Shown: positions 7,706 to 17,235, counted from the first letter of the stretch. The stretch: DNA of 64,000 nucleotides from Geomonas diazotrophica (GCF_018919385.1 NZ_JAHLMF010000003.1:62001-126000); one strand, 5' to 3'. Numbers and translations are program-made. The notes: generated by a model not told the origin, from the letters alone.

Positions 7706-7734
7706 TTGCAAACCGTTAAGCCATCTGTTAAAAG
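7706..7734 (+). promoter_or_regulatory. Possible promoter ahead of the tandem riboswitches
   Basis: TTGCAA (7706-7711) and TAAAAG (7729-7734) are 17 bases apart, about 30 bases before the first aptamer. The match to sigma70 is moderate, and the AT-rich setting is the main support. Confidence 0.3.
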
Positions 7735-7764
7735 GTGGCCGTCGATTACAAAACGTTAAAAAAG

Positions 7765-7846
7765 TTCTCCGAACGGGCAAAACCAGAGTGATCTGGTGAC
7801 GCAAAGCCACGGGTCCTGAATAAGGATAGCCGAGTTGCCGAAGAGA
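7765..7846 (+). promoter_or_regulatory. GEMM-I c-di-GMP-type riboswitch, tandem copy 1
   Basis: The P1 strands are TCTC (7766-7769) and GAGA (7843-7846). The junction is GGGCAAAACC, P2 is CCAGA-GTGA-TCTGG, the core is GACGCAAAGCCACGGGTCC, and the P3 return strand is GGATAGCC...GTTGCCGAAG. The base aligning with Vc2 position 20 is G, the c-di-GMP-type residue, whichever way the extra junction A is aligned. It lies in the untranslated leader of the large envelope operon and is followed by its own terminator. Confidence 0.92.
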
Positions 7847-7886
7847 TGAGTTACCCATCTTGGCATCCGGCTATCACCGATCAAGG

Positions 7887-7923
7887 GGCGCTCTCATCTT
7901 TGGCAGATGTGAGCGCCTTTTTT
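7887..7923 (+). terminator. Terminator of tandem riboswitch copy 1
   Basis: A long stem GGCGCTC-T-CATCT / AGATG-T-GAGCGCC is followed by six T. Between aptamer and terminator, CGGCTATC (7869-7876) is complementary to GATAGCCG in the aptamer P3 strand (about 7825-7832), giving an alternative pairing. Confidence 0.85.
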
Positions 7924-7965
7924 ATTGGCACGGCGAGGTGCCCGGGCGATTTAAAACAGAATACG

Positions 7966-8046
7966 TTCTCCGAACGGGCAAAACCAGAGTGATCTGGTGA
8001 CGCAAAGCCACGGGTCCTGTGAAGGATAGCCGGGTTGCCGAAGAGA
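7966..8046 (+). promoter_or_regulatory. GEMM-I c-di-GMP-type riboswitch, tandem copy 2
   Basis: Nearly identical to copy 1, exactly 201 bases downstream: the same TCTC/GAGA closing helix, GGGCAAAACC junction, GTGA P2 loop and GACGCAAAGCC core. It differs mainly in the P3 loop (TGTGAA instead of TGAATAA) and at GCCGGG instead of GCCGAG. The likeness extends into the terminator, which indicates duplication of the whole switch unit. Confidence 0.92.
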
Positions 8047-8083
8047 TGAGTCAGCATCTTGGCATCCGGCAAACCCCGATCTA

Positions 8084-8125
8084 GGAGCGCTCTCATCTTC
8101 GGAAGATGGAGCGCTCCTTTTTTTT
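8084..8125 (+). terminator. Terminator of tandem riboswitch copy 2
   Basis: The stem GGAGCGCTC-T-CATCTT / AAGATG-GAGCGCTCC is followed by eight T. Upstream, CGGCAAACCC (8067-8076) is complementary, with one bulge, to GGGTTGCCG of the aptamer return strand. Confidence 0.88.
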
Positions 8126-8145
8126 ATTACTACCATCAGAGGTAC

Positions 8146-8319
8146 ATGAGGCATGCGATGGAACAGATGACGAAACGGAACCTTGACCCGGAGTGGAAGC
8201 GAAAGCTGACTGAGTGCATGAAGGAGATAGGGCTTCTTTCCGCGCCGCACCTTCAGGTTACGGTGAACATCGCCGACTACCGCGTTTGTGACGCGATCAG
8301 GAATGAAAGAATGAAGTGA
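8146..8319 (+). CDS. Small protein (57 aa) directly after the tandem riboswitches
   Basis: The first open frame behind the second terminator. It begins MRHAMEQMTKRNLDPEWKRK and ends VCDAIRNERMK; it is basic and mostly helical, with no signal peptide. A start at 8146 has AGAGG five bases upstream; 8158 (MEQMTKR) is an alternative with TGAGG upstream. It could be a genuine small cytoplasmic protein, possibly a regulator of the operon, or a leader peptide. I do not recognise a family. Transcription reaching it must pass both riboswitch terminators. Confidence 0.5.
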   Translation: MRHAMEQMTKRNLDPEWKRKLTECMKEIGLLSAPHLQVTVNIADYRVCDAIRNERMK

Positions 8320-8390
8320 CCCGGCCCCGGGCCGGAGCAAGCAACAGCAGCATCAAACAGCGGTAAGTCTCATCCCTACGGGGCAAGTGA

Positions 8391-8435
8391 AACCCGCGTC
8401 ATCAGCCGAACAACCGGCTGTGGCGCGGGTTTTTT
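8391..8435 (+). terminator. Third attenuator-like terminator, just before the giant surface-protein gene
   Basis: The stem AACCCGCG (8391-8398) pairs with CGCGGGTT (8424-8431), with an inner CAGCCG/CGGCTG helix, and runs into six T. Before it lies a small hairpin with a TACG tetraloop (CCC/GGG, about 8373-8382). No known riboswitch motif is recognised here. The giant gene starts about 40 bases downstream, so some read-through must occur or be regulated. Confidence 0.7.
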
Positions 8436-8476
8436 CGTGGTGCGTGCAGGTGGTCTCTTGAGGGGCCGCAACAACA

Positions 8477-11400
8477 GTGGTGCGATTTTCGTCGAGGGCT
8501 GAAGTGAGAATTCTTACACAGACAATGCTGATGTTATCGATGGCCGCCACCAGGCTGGACGCTGCTTCGTTCCTTCAGCGCCTGGCTGCGGCCGCCGCCC
8601 TTTTGGTCATGCTGCTGGGATCGGGGAGCACTGCGCAGGCGGCGGGGATCTTCTGCTCCCAGTTCGGCGGTGTGGTCGACGGCAACAACCCCGCCACCCT
8701 CGCCGCTGTCAGGGGGGCGTCGACGTTCGGGATCGACACCAACTGCACCATCAAGAATTTCCCGGATTCGATCGGCGGCTTCCCGATCACCAACATAAAC
8801 TTCAACTTCCCGCAGCAGCAGTCCTTCTACATCGCCTTTCTGGATGTCTTCTACTACGGAAACATGTCGTGCAACGACCCGACCCAGTCGGACTTCTGGA
8901 TCTACTGGGCCCCCGGCGGGTACAACAACATAAGCCCCGCCTGCCAGGCCTTCATGGTGCCGGTGGACGCGGTGAGCAAAAAGAACCCGCCGGCACAGAC
9001 CAGCGCCGCAGTCGGCGTTCCCTTCACCTACACCATCAGCGTTCCGTTGCTGGGAAGACTCGACGCCACAGGCTCCTTCCAGTACATCGCCAACGCCGAT
9101 GACGCGACGGTCACCAACGTGGTCATCCCCGATGATCTCACCGCGACCGGGGCGGCCCTGACTTACCTCACCAACACGGCATACCTGGTGAACCCGGCCA
9201 CCGGCGTCAAGACGCCGCTGAACGGGGGGGCGCCGCTGGCCCTGGGGGCGAGCGCCAGCTGGCTCACCAACCACCCCGGCGTCCTGTCCGACGGCACGAA
9301 GCACTTGGTGTTCTCCTACGAGAACAACGCCCCCCTCGCGTCGCTGCCGGCAGGCTACAACCTGGAGATCGAGGTCACCGTCGTCCTCGACAACAGCCCC
9401 GCCAACGTCAACCTGGCGGGGACCCAGTTCTCCAACACCGCGAAGATGTGGTTCAACAAGCCGATCAACACCACCAGCATGGTGGACTTGCAGGCATGGC
9501 CCGGCACCACGCCGCCGATGACGGTGGTCGAGCCGAACCTCACCCTCGCCAAGAGCGGTTCGGCAGCAACGGTCAACATCGATTCGCAGGTAAGGTACAC
9601 GCTCAACATCCAGAACACCGGGGGAAGCGACGCCTGGAACGCCACCATCACCGACCACATCCCGGCCGGCATGAGCACCGTCTCTCCGGTGGGCACCGTC
9701 ACCGCCCAGGTCTTCGCCTCCGACGGCGTCACCCCGATATCGGCACCCCTTGCGGCCGGCGCCGACTTCGCCACCACCTGGAGCGGAGGCTCCGGCTCCC
9801 CGGGCCTGTTCACGCTGACCCTGCTCGACACCGTCAAGATCGCCCCCACCCAGCGCCTCATCATCACCTACCGGGCGCAGGTCGACAGCACCGGCGTCGC
9901 CTCCGGGACGACGCTCACCAACATCGCCGGCGCCACCAGGTGGTTCAGCGCCAACAGCAGCTACCCTGGGCGCCGCGAGTACGACCGGACCATCACCGAC
10001 GGCACCCCGGGCACGCTGGACTACCAGGACGCCTACACGGTGACGGCCGCGCTGGCCGGCTACTACTTCCAAAAGACGGTGCGTGACCTTACCACCGGGG
10101 CCGCTCCGGCCACGGCGGCCTTTCCCGGGGACCGGCTGCGCTACACCCTGCTGCTGCAGAACTTCACCTGGCCCCCCCTGAACGGCGTCACCATCACCGA
10201 TACCCTCCCGGCTGGGCTGCGCTCCATCGCCAACGTCACCGTCACCCCGGCGGGAGGCTCCGTGAACGTCGTCCAGCCGAGCGGCGGCACCCCGGGATCC
10301 ATAACCGTTTCCGGCCTCAGCCTGCCGGGAGGCGCCACGGCCAACTCGCAGATCCAGGTCGAATTCGACGCCACCCTCGATGCGACCCTCGCGAACGGCG
10401 CCGTGGTCTCCAACCAGGCCAACGTCACCGGGACCGACACCGGCACCACCCCGGCAACGGTCTGGTCCGGCCCCAGCGACGATCCCTACCTGAACGGGAC
10501 GGTGCTGCTCGGCTCCGGCGGGGACCCCACCCGGGTCACCATCCAGGCGCCGGGTGCACTCTCCAAGGCGAACCCCGCATCGGCCACGGCGACCATCGGC
10601 CAGCAGTTCAGCTACCTGATCAAGGTCCCGGCCACCCCGGCCGACGTCCCGCTCTACGACGTGAGGATACTGGACAACATGGCGCTCTCCGCGGCCGGCA
10701 TGAGCTTCGTCAGTGCCGACGTCATCTCCGGCGGCAACTGGAACCTGACCAACACCGGCACGGCCACCAACGTCATCCTCCAGGACCTCGCCACCGGCAT
10801 CGACATACCGGCGGGGGGGCAGGCGGTCATCCAGGTGACGGCGGCACTGCAAAACGGCAGCGTGAACCGCGCCGGACTCGCCTTCAGCAACACCGCTTCC
10901 TACACGTACAACAAGTTAAACGGCGACAGCCTGACCCAGTCGGCCGGAGGCGCGGCGACCACGGCCAACATGACGGTGGTCGAACCGCACCTGACCGCCG
11001 CCAAGACGGTCAGCTATGCCTTACCCGCCGGGAAAGCGGCGTCCGCCGCCGCGGCTCCCGCAGACGTGCTGCGCTACACCGTCACCGTCACCAACGACGG
11101 CGGCTCCCGGGCCTACGACGCCGACGTCATGGACTTTCTCCCCTCCAACGTGTCGCTGGTACCGGGGACTGCCACGGCGCAGATAAACGGCGCATCGGTG
11201 ACCGGCTTCATGCCCACGCCGGCCGCTCTCGCCAACGGCGCCGTGGACTGGGGGAGCCAGAACGGGGACGCGAGCCTGGACATCCCGGCCGGCGGCACCC
11301 TGGTGCTCAGTTACCTGGTGACCGTACTGGAGACCAGCGGCGCCCCCATCACCAACGACGTCTATGTCGACTGGACCTCGCTGTCCGGCTCGGTCCCCGG

Positions 11401-14400
11401 CGAGCGCACCGGCGCCGGCTGCCCCAACGCCACCGCTCCCAACAACTACTGCTCCGGTCCGGTCTCCGCCACCGTCTCCTCGCTCGACCCGACCTCACTT
11501 GCCAAGAGCGTGGTCTCGGACTCCTGGAGCGCAGCTCCGGCAAGCGGCACCGACTCTACCCTGCGCGTGGGTGACACCGTGGTCTACAACCTCGCCCTCA
11601 CCCTGCGCGAAGGGACCACGCAGAACGTGCTGCTCACCGACCAGCTCCCCGCGGGGCTCGCCTTCGACGGCCTGGTGAGCATCGCCCCCGCCTCGGGGAG
11701 CGGCAACTTCAGCTACACGGTTTCATCCCAGCCGGCGTCCGGCGCCACCGGCACCCTGACCTGGAACCTCGGCAACGTCGTCAACACGGCCGACAACAAT
11801 GGCGCCAACAACACCCTGACGATCCAGTACCGCGCCCACGTGGTCAGAAATGCGCTGGCGCAGTCCCCGACGGCGCAGCAGCTCGTGAACAGCGCCACGC
11901 TCAACTACGCCATCAACGGCGTCGCGGCGACGCCGAAGAATTCCGGCGCAACCCTGAACGTCTGGCAGCCGCTTCTCAACGTCTCCAAGAGCGCGGCCAC
12001 GGCAGGCGGCGGCACGGTGATCAGCGCCGGCGAAGCGGTCACCTACACCGTCAGGATGGCGAACAGCGGCACCGCCCCGGCCTACGACCCGGTCCTCACC
12101 GATGTTCTGCCGGTTGGCCTGCGCCAGGGCGGGGTCACCACCACCGGCGTCACCCTGGTTGACAGTGCCACCGGCGCGACCAGTGCCACCTTGCCGACGC
12201 TCGCCCCGAGCTACAGTGCGGCCACCGGTGTTGCGACCTGGAATTTCGACGTCGCTGGTTCCGCGGCCCTCTACGCGGTCCCGCCGGGGCAGACCCTGCA
12301 GGTGACCTACCAGGTGAAGGGGGACGCGGGGCTGGGGGCCGGGGTGACCCTGAACAACCAGGCGCAGGTCACCAGCTACTACTCCTTCGACAGCCAGGAC
12401 GTCCCGACGGCGAGCGTCCTTGCCAACCGGCAGCTCTACGGCCCGACCGCCGCGGCCACGGTGCAGCTCACCACGGCGGCGGCTACGGCGCTCTCGAAGC
12501 AGGCCCAGGTGACCGGCGCCGCCATCGGCCGCCCCTTCAGCTACACCATCACCGTTCCCGCCGTGCCGCAGCCGACCGCCATGTACGACGTGCGCATCCT
12601 GGACGACTTGAGCTCCACGGCAACCGGGGTGGACCTCCGTTTTGTCGCTGCCCAGCGGGTCTCAGGCCCGGCCTTCACCCCGGTCAACACCGGCAGCGCC
12701 ACCAGCCTGGTGATCCAGGACAGCGGCAGCGGCATCGACATTCCCGCAGGCCAGCAGGCCGTGATCAACGTCACGGTGGTGCTCACCAATTCCCCCGCCA
12801 ATACCCTGGGTAAGCAGTTCCAGAACACGGCGACCTACACCTACAACGGCGTGAACAATACCCCCGCCACCCAGGCCAACGGTGCGCCGGGCGCCAGCGC
12901 CGCGGTCACCATCGTCGGCCCCGCGCTCACCGTGCACAAAAGCGGGCCGGCCACCATCAGCGCGCTCGCGCCGGGCCTCTTCACCCTCGACGTCCAGAAC
13001 AGCGGCGGCAGCACCGCGTGGCAGGCGACCCTCACCGACATCCTCCCGAACGTCACCACCCCCGCACCGGGGAGCATGTGCGGCTCGGCCCCCACCAACG
13101 TCACGGCGCGCGTCTACCAGGCCGACGGGGTCACCCCGGTCTCGGCGAACCTGGTCAACGGCACCGACTTCACCGTGAGCTTCGCGCCGGCGCCCGCCTG
13201 CACCATGACCGTCGCCATGAAGTCGGCCGCGGCGGCCATTGCGCCGGGGGAGCGCCTGCTGGTGACGTACAACGCCGCACTCGACCCCTACACCGCGGGG
13301 GGGATCACCCTCACCAACGTGGCGGGCGCCACCAGGTGGCTGAGCGCCGACCCGGCGGTTGCCGCGGCGGGGGACATACAGACCACGACCGGCGCGCTCA
13401 CCAACGGCACCCCCGGGGTGCTGGACATCCAGGACGCCTTCACCGTGACCACCCAGGCGCCGCTTTTGAGCTTCTCCAAGACGGTGCTGAACGCGACCAC
13501 CGGGCAGTCCGGCGCGAACGCGAAGCCGGGCGACACCCTCAAGTACACCCTCACCATCCGCAACGTGGGCACCCTGGGCGCCGCGAACTTCACCCTCACC
13601 GACGAGCTGGACAGGCTGAACACCGTGGCCATGTTCGCGCCGGGGACCCTGAAGCTCTTGACCGTGCCGGCCGGCGCGAACGTCGCCGCCACCTCGGCCA
13701 ACGGCGGCGCCAAGGGGACCGGAGTGGTGAGCGTCGGCAACCTGACCGTGGCCCCGCAGGGGCAGGCGGGTGACACGCTGGTGGTCGAATTCCAGGCCAC
13801 CCTGGCGCCGGTGCTCGATCACGGCTCGCTGGTGCAGAACCAGGCGCAGGTCGCCTCCCCCCTGTTGCCGTCGCAGTCGAGCGACGATCCCTCGCTCCCC
13901 GGGAGTGCCGATCCGACCCGGACCCTGATCGTGTCCGCCCCCCGGTTCCTGTTCCAGAAGACGGTGCAGGACGTCACCTCCGGGAGCGCCACGGTGACGG
14001 CGGGTGACACGCTGCGCTACACCATCACCGTCAAAAACGACGGCACCGAGAACGCGACGGGGGTGACGCTGCGCGACCAGGTTCCGGCCAACACCGCCTA
14101 CGTCGCCAACAGCACCACCCTGAACGGCAGGCCGGTCGCGGACGCCGGCGCCGGTGTGAGCCCGCTGCAAAACGGGATGCCGGTCAACTCGCCGGCGAAT
14201 CCGGTGCCGGGCGCCATGCCCGCGGCCGCCGCAACGAGCAGCAACGTGGCCACCATCACCTTCGAGGTGCGGATCAGCAAGAGCGTGGTGGCCGGGACGC
14301 TCATCTCCAACCAGGCCTTCGTGGCCGGGACCGGCGCGGCGAGCGGCCCGTTCCCCGAAGAGGCCTCCGACAACCCCGCGACTCCGGCGCCCAACGATCC

Positions 14401-17143
14401 CACCACGGTGGTGGTCGGGAGCTTGCCGCTCGTCTACGCGCTGAAGACGGTCCAGCTTGCCGGCGACGTCAACGGCAACGGCCTGGTCGATCCGGGCGAC
14501 GCGCTTGAGTACACCATCACCATGACCAACTCGGGGGCGATCCCCGCGACCGGCGTCGTCCTGACCGACGCGATCCCCGCCAACACCACCTACGTGGCGG
14601 GGAGCGTGCGCCTGAACGGCGTGTCCGTCGCGGATGCCGTTACCGGCGCATCCCCCCTCGCCAACGGCATCGGTGTCGTCTCCTCGGGACTCGCCCCGCC
14701 TGCGCCCCCCGCCAGCACCGGGACCCTCGCGGCAGGCGGCACCGGTGTCGTTACCTTCAAGGTGCAGGTGAACCAGGGCGTCGCCTCGGGTACCGTGATC
14801 AGCAACCAGGGGAGCGTGGGAACGGCGGAACTGCCGCCGCTCGCCACCGACTCCGACGCGAACCCCACCAACGGCTACCAGCCGACCGTGATCGCGGTGG
14901 GCAACGCCCAGCAGCTGACGGTCACCAAGTCCGCCGTGGTAGTTGGCGGCGGTGCCGCCCTCCCGGGGAGCGTGCTCGAATACACCGTGCGCGCCACCAA
15001 CATCGGCCAAGTGCCGGCCACGGGGGTGGTGCTGACCGACGACCTGACCCCGCTCCTGCCCCAGGGAAGCTACCTCTCCGGATCCGGCGTCATGAACGGC
15101 TCCTCCAACGGGGTGAGCTACGCGGCCCCGGTCATCAGCGCCGGCTACGGTACGAGCTACGGCGCCCTGGCGCCGGGCGCCTCCGTCGTGCTGCGCTTCC
15201 AGGTGAAATTGAACGCGACGGTGGCCAGCGGCAGCGTGGTCAACAACCTCGCCCAGGCGAGCTGGGATACCCCCACCCAGGTCGCCAGCGCCGGGACTTC
15301 GGTCGCCGTCGGCGGGATGCCTGGGAGCGCGAGCCTTGCCGGCTCGGTGTGGCAGGACGCGAACCACGACAACGCGCTGGACGGCGGCGAAATCCCCTCC
15401 GCCGGCTGGGCGGTGGATCTGTACCAGGACGGCCGCGTAGTGGGGACGGTGAACAGCGCCGCCGACGGCTCCTACCGCTTCAGCGGACTGACGCCCAACG
15501 CCGGCACCGCGATCAGGTACGAGCTCCGCTTCCGCGCACCGGGCGCCGGCGCGGCGACCGCCCTCTTGGGGTGGTGCAGCTCCCCCTTCACCAACGGCAT
15601 GCAGCGCATCTCCGACATAGTGGCAGGGGGAGGGACGCTGCTGCAGGAGTTGAACCTGCCGCTCACCCCAAACGGCGTGGTCTACAACTCCGTTATCCGT
15701 ACCCCGGTCGCGGGGGCGACGCTGACCATGGTCCAGGCGGCGAACCGGCTCCCCCTCTCCGGCGGCTGCTTCAACGACCCGGTGCAGCAGGGGCAGGTCA
15801 CCACGGCCAGCGGCCTCTATAAATTCGACCTCAACTTCAGCGATCCTTCCTGCCCCTCCGGCGGGGATTACCTGATCCAGGTGACGCCACCGGCATCCGG
15901 TTACACGGCCGGCGTCTCCAAGCTGGTGCCCCCCACTTCCAGCGACAGCACCGCCGCCTTCTCCGTCCCGGCCTGCCCGGGGAGCACGCTGGACGCGGTG
16001 CCGACCACGGCAGGGTACTGCGAGGCGCAGGCGTCCGACCTGGCGCCGGGCACCTCGGTGCTCCCCGGCGCCGCCACCGCCTACTACCTGCGGCTCACCC
16101 TGGACAACCTGCAGCCAGGCTACAGCCAGATCTACAACAACCACATCGCCGTCGATCCGACGCTCAACACGGCGATCGCCATCACCAAGACCGCGGCGGT
16201 GACCAACGTCTCGCGCGGCGCTTTGGTCCCCTACACCATCACCCTCAAAAACACCCTCGGGGCGACCCTCAGGAACCTGAGCGTGGTGGACATCTTCCCC
16301 CCCGGATTCAAGTACGTGGCGGGGTCGGCGCGCCTGGACGGCCACAAGGCCGAGCCGACGCTCAACACGCGCCAGATGGCCTGGAACGTCTCGCAGCTCA
16401 CCAGCAGCACCAGCCACAGCATCACCTTCCTGATGATCGTCGGCTCCGGCGTCTCCGAGGGAGAGTACGTGAACCGCGCCCAGGTGCTGGACAACACAAC
16501 CGACAGCGTCGCCTCCGGCGTCGCCTCGGCGACCGTCCGCGTCATCCCCGATGCGGATCTCGACTGCACCGACGTGATCGGCAAGGTCTTCGACGACGCC
16601 AACGCCAACGGCTACCCGGACCAGGGAGAGAAGGGGCTCGCCGGCGTGCGCGCCGTGACCGCCCGGGGGCTCGTGGCCACCACCGACGAGTTCGGCCGCT
16701 TCCACATCACCTGCGCGGTGGTCCCGGACGAAGACCGCGGCAGCAACTTCATCCTCAAGGTCGACGAGCGCACCCTCCCCACCGGATACCGCGTCACCAG
16801 CGAGAACCCGCAGGTGGAGAGGGCGACGCGGGGCAAGATGCTGCGCTTCAACTTCGGCGCGGCGATCCACCACGTGGTCTCCCTGGACGTCGCGGACGGC
16901 GCCTTCGAGCCCAAGGGGACCAAGCTGCGCAGGCAGTGGCAGCCGAGGGTCGACCTCCTTTTGAAGGAGCTCCGCAAGGCGCCGGCGGTGCTGCGGCTCT
17001 CCTATCTCGCCGAGGTCGAGAGCAAGGGTCTGGTGGAAGAGCGTCTGAAGGCGCTCAAGAAGGAGATCTCCGGCAAGTGGGGTGACGGTTACCCGCTCAC
17101 CATCGAGACCGAGACCTTCTGGCGCCGGGGCGCACCGCCGTGA
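8477..17143 (+). CDS. Giant DUF11-repeat surface protein (about 2,890 aa)
   Basis: This is the largest gene in the window. An N-terminal signal peptide (hydrophobic core AAAAALLVMLLGSGSTAQAA, about residues 37-56) is followed by roughly a dozen beta-sandwich repeats of the DUF11 / conserved-repeat class. They show recurring signatures such as YTLxxxNxG, xxVTLTDxxP, NTAxYTYN and GIDIPAGQQAVI. A larger unit recurs around nt 9000-9560, 10550-11010 and 12480-12960. Towards the C-terminus come two SdrD-B-like domains (SVWQDANHDNALDGGE, nt about 15340; KVFDDANANGYPDQGEKGL, nt about 16585). A conserved C-terminal region (last 130 residues, FNFGAAIHHVVSLDVADGAF onwards) has a helical end. Such proteins form long extracellular stalks or adhesins. 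No LPXTG or type I secretion tail is visible, so export is probably Sec plus a dedicated outer-membrane partner, perhaps the next gene. Start uncertain: GTG 8477 or ATG 8525/8540. Confidence 0.9.
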   Translation: MVRFSSRAEVRILTQTMLMLSMAATRLDAASFLQRLAAAAALLVMLLGSGSTAQAAGIFCSQFGGVVDGNNPATLAAVRGASTFGIDTNCTIKNFPDSIGGFPITNINFNFPQQQSFYIAFLDVFYYGNMSCNDPTQSDFWIYWAPGGYNNISPACQAFMVPVDAVSKKNPPAQTSAAVGVPFTYTISVPLLGRLDATGSFQYIANADDATVTNVVIPDDLTATGAALTYLTNTAYLVNPATGVKTPLNGGAPLALGASASWLTNHPGVLSDGTKHLVFSYENNAPLASLPAGYNLEIEVTVVLDNSPANVNLAGTQFSNTAKMWFNKPINTTSMVDLQAWPGTTPPMTVVEPNLTLAKSGSAATVNIDSQVRYTLNIQNTGGSDAWNATITDHIPAGMSTVSPVGTVTAQVFASDGVTPISAPLAAGADFATTWSGGSGSPGLFTLTLLDTVKIAPTQRLIITYRAQVDSTGVASGTTLTNIAGATRWFSANSSYPGRREYDRTITDGTPGTLDYQDAYTVTAALAGYYFQKTVRDLTTGAAPATAAFPGDRLRYTLLLQNFTWPPLNGVTITDTLPAGLRSIANVTVTPAGGSVNVVQPSGGTPGSITVSGLSLPGGATANSQIQVEFDATLDATLANGAVVSNQANVTGTDTGTTPATVWSGPSDDPYLNGTVLLGSGGDPTRVTIQAPGALSKANPASATATIGQQFSYLIKVPATPADVPLYDVRILDNMALSAAGMSFVSADVISGGNWNLTNTGTATNVILQDLATGIDIPAGGQAVIQVTAALQNGSVNRAGLAFSNTASYTYNKLNGDSLTQSAGGAATTANMTVVEPHLTAAKTVSYALPAGKAASAAAAPADVLRYTVTVTNDGGSRAYDADVMDFLPSNVSLVPGTATAQINGASVTGFMPTPAALANGAVDWGSQNGDASLDIPAGGTLVLSYLVTVLETSGAPITNDVYVDWTSLSGSVPGERTGAGCPNATAPNNYCSGPVSATVSSLDPTSLAKSVVSDSWSAAPASGTDSTLRVGDTVVYNLALTLREGTTQNVLLTDQLPAGLAFDGLVSIAPASGSGNFSYTVSSQPASGATGTLTWNLGNVVNTADNNGANNTLTIQYRAHVVRNALAQSPTAQQLVNSATLNYAINGVAATPKNSGATLNVWQPLLNVSKSAATAGGGTVISAGEAVTYTVRMANSGTAPAYDPVLTDVLPVGLRQGGVTTTGVTLVDSATGATSATLPTLAPSYSAATGVATWNFDVAGSAALYAVPPGQTLQVTYQVKGDAGLGAGVTLNNQAQVTSYYSFDSQDVPTASVLANRQLYGPTAAATVQLTTAAATALSKQAQVTGAAIGRPFSYTITVPAVPQPTAMYDVRILDDLSSTATGVDLRFVAAQRVSGPAFTPVNTGSATSLVIQDSGSGIDIPAGQQAVINVTVVLTNSPANTLGKQFQNTATYTYNGVNNTPATQANGAPGASAAVTIVGPALTVHKSGPATISALAPGLFTLDVQNSGGSTAWQATLTDILPNVTTPAPGSMCGSAPTNVTARVYQADGVTPVSANLVNGTDFTVSFAPAPACTMTVAMKSAAAAIAPGERLLVTYNAALDPYTAGGITLTNVAGATRWLSADPAVAAAGDIQTTTGALTNGTPGVLDIQDAFTVTTQAPLLSFSKTVLNATTGQSGANAKPGDTLKYTLTIRNVGTLGAANFTLTDELDRLNTVAMFAPGTLKLLTVPAGANVAATSANGGAKGTGVVSVGNLTVAPQGQAGDTLVVEFQATLAPVLDHGSLVQNQAQVASPLLPSQSSDDPSLPGSADPTRTLIVSAPRFLFQKTVQDVTSGSATVTAGDTLRYTITVKNDGTENATGVTLRDQVPANTAYVANSTTLNGRPVADAGAGVSPLQNGMPVNSPANPVPGAMPAAAATSSNVATITFEVRISKSVVAGTLISNQAFVAGTGAASGPFPEEASDNPATPAPNDPTTVVVGSLPLVYALKTVQLAGDVNGNGLVDPGDALEYTITMTNSGAIPATGVVLTDAIPANTTYVAGSVRLNGVSVADAVTGASPLANGIGVVSSGLAPPAPPASTGTLAAGGTGVVTFKVQVNQGVASGTVISNQGSVGTAELPPLATDSDANPTNGYQPTVIAVGNAQQLTVTKSAVVVGGGAALPGSVLEYTVRATNIGQVPATGVVLTDDLTPLLPQGSYLSGSGVMNGSSNGVSYAAPVISAGYGTSYGALAPGASVVLRFQVKLNATVASGSVVNNLAQASWDTPTQVASAGTSVAVGGMPGSASLAGSVWQDANHDNALDGGEIPSAGWAVDLYQDGRVVGTVNSAADGSYRFSGLTPNAGTAIRYELRFRAPGAGAATALLGWCSSPFTNGMQRISDIVAGGGTLLQELNLPLTPNGVVYNSVIRTPVAGATLTMVQAANRLPLSGGCFNDPVQQGQVTTASGLYKFDLNFSDPSCPSGGDYLIQVTPPASGYTAGVSKLVPPTSSDSTAAFSVPACPGSTLDAVPTTAGYCEAQASDLAPGTSVLPGAATAYYLRLTLDNLQPGYSQIYNNHIAVDPTLNTAIAITKTAAVTNVSRGALVPYTITLKNTLGATLRNLSVVDIFPPGFKYVAGSARLDGHKAEPTLNTRQMAWNVSQLTSSTSHSITFLMIVGSGVSEGEYVNRAQVLDNTTDSVASGVASATVRVIPDADLDCTDVIGKVFDDANANGYPDQGEKGLAGVRAVTARGLVATTDEFGRFHITCAVVPDEDRGSNFILKVDERTLPTGYRVTSENPQVERATRGKMLRFNFGAAIHHVVSLDVADGAFEPKGTKLRRQWQPRVDLLLKELRKAPAVLRLSYLAEVESKGLVEERLKALKKEISGKWGDGYPLTIETETFWRRGAPP

Positions 17144-17159
17144 TGAGACGTTCCCAGGG

Positions 17160-17235
17160 GAGGACCTGGCTCTCCCTCCCCTGTTCCCAGGGGGCCCCCA
17201 CCCCCATACCCCCCTCCCGCAAGGGAGGGGGACGC
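17160..17235. repeat. GC-rich palindromic intergenic repeat between operon genes
   Basis: Runs of C and G form hairpins here, for example CTCCC-GCAA-GGGAG (about 17214-17227) next to GGGGGCCCCCACCCCC. The style is that of dispersed REP-like repeats in Geobacter genomes. It is technically open in the frame of the next gene, but its composition is not protein-like and it probably lies between the genes. Confidence 0.45.

Noticed and set aside
8373-8382. Guanidine-II (mini-ykkC) riboswitch at the ACGG-containing loop
   Set aside because: That class needs two hairpins with ACGR loops. Only one hairpin is present and it is explained as a stable TACG tetraloop.
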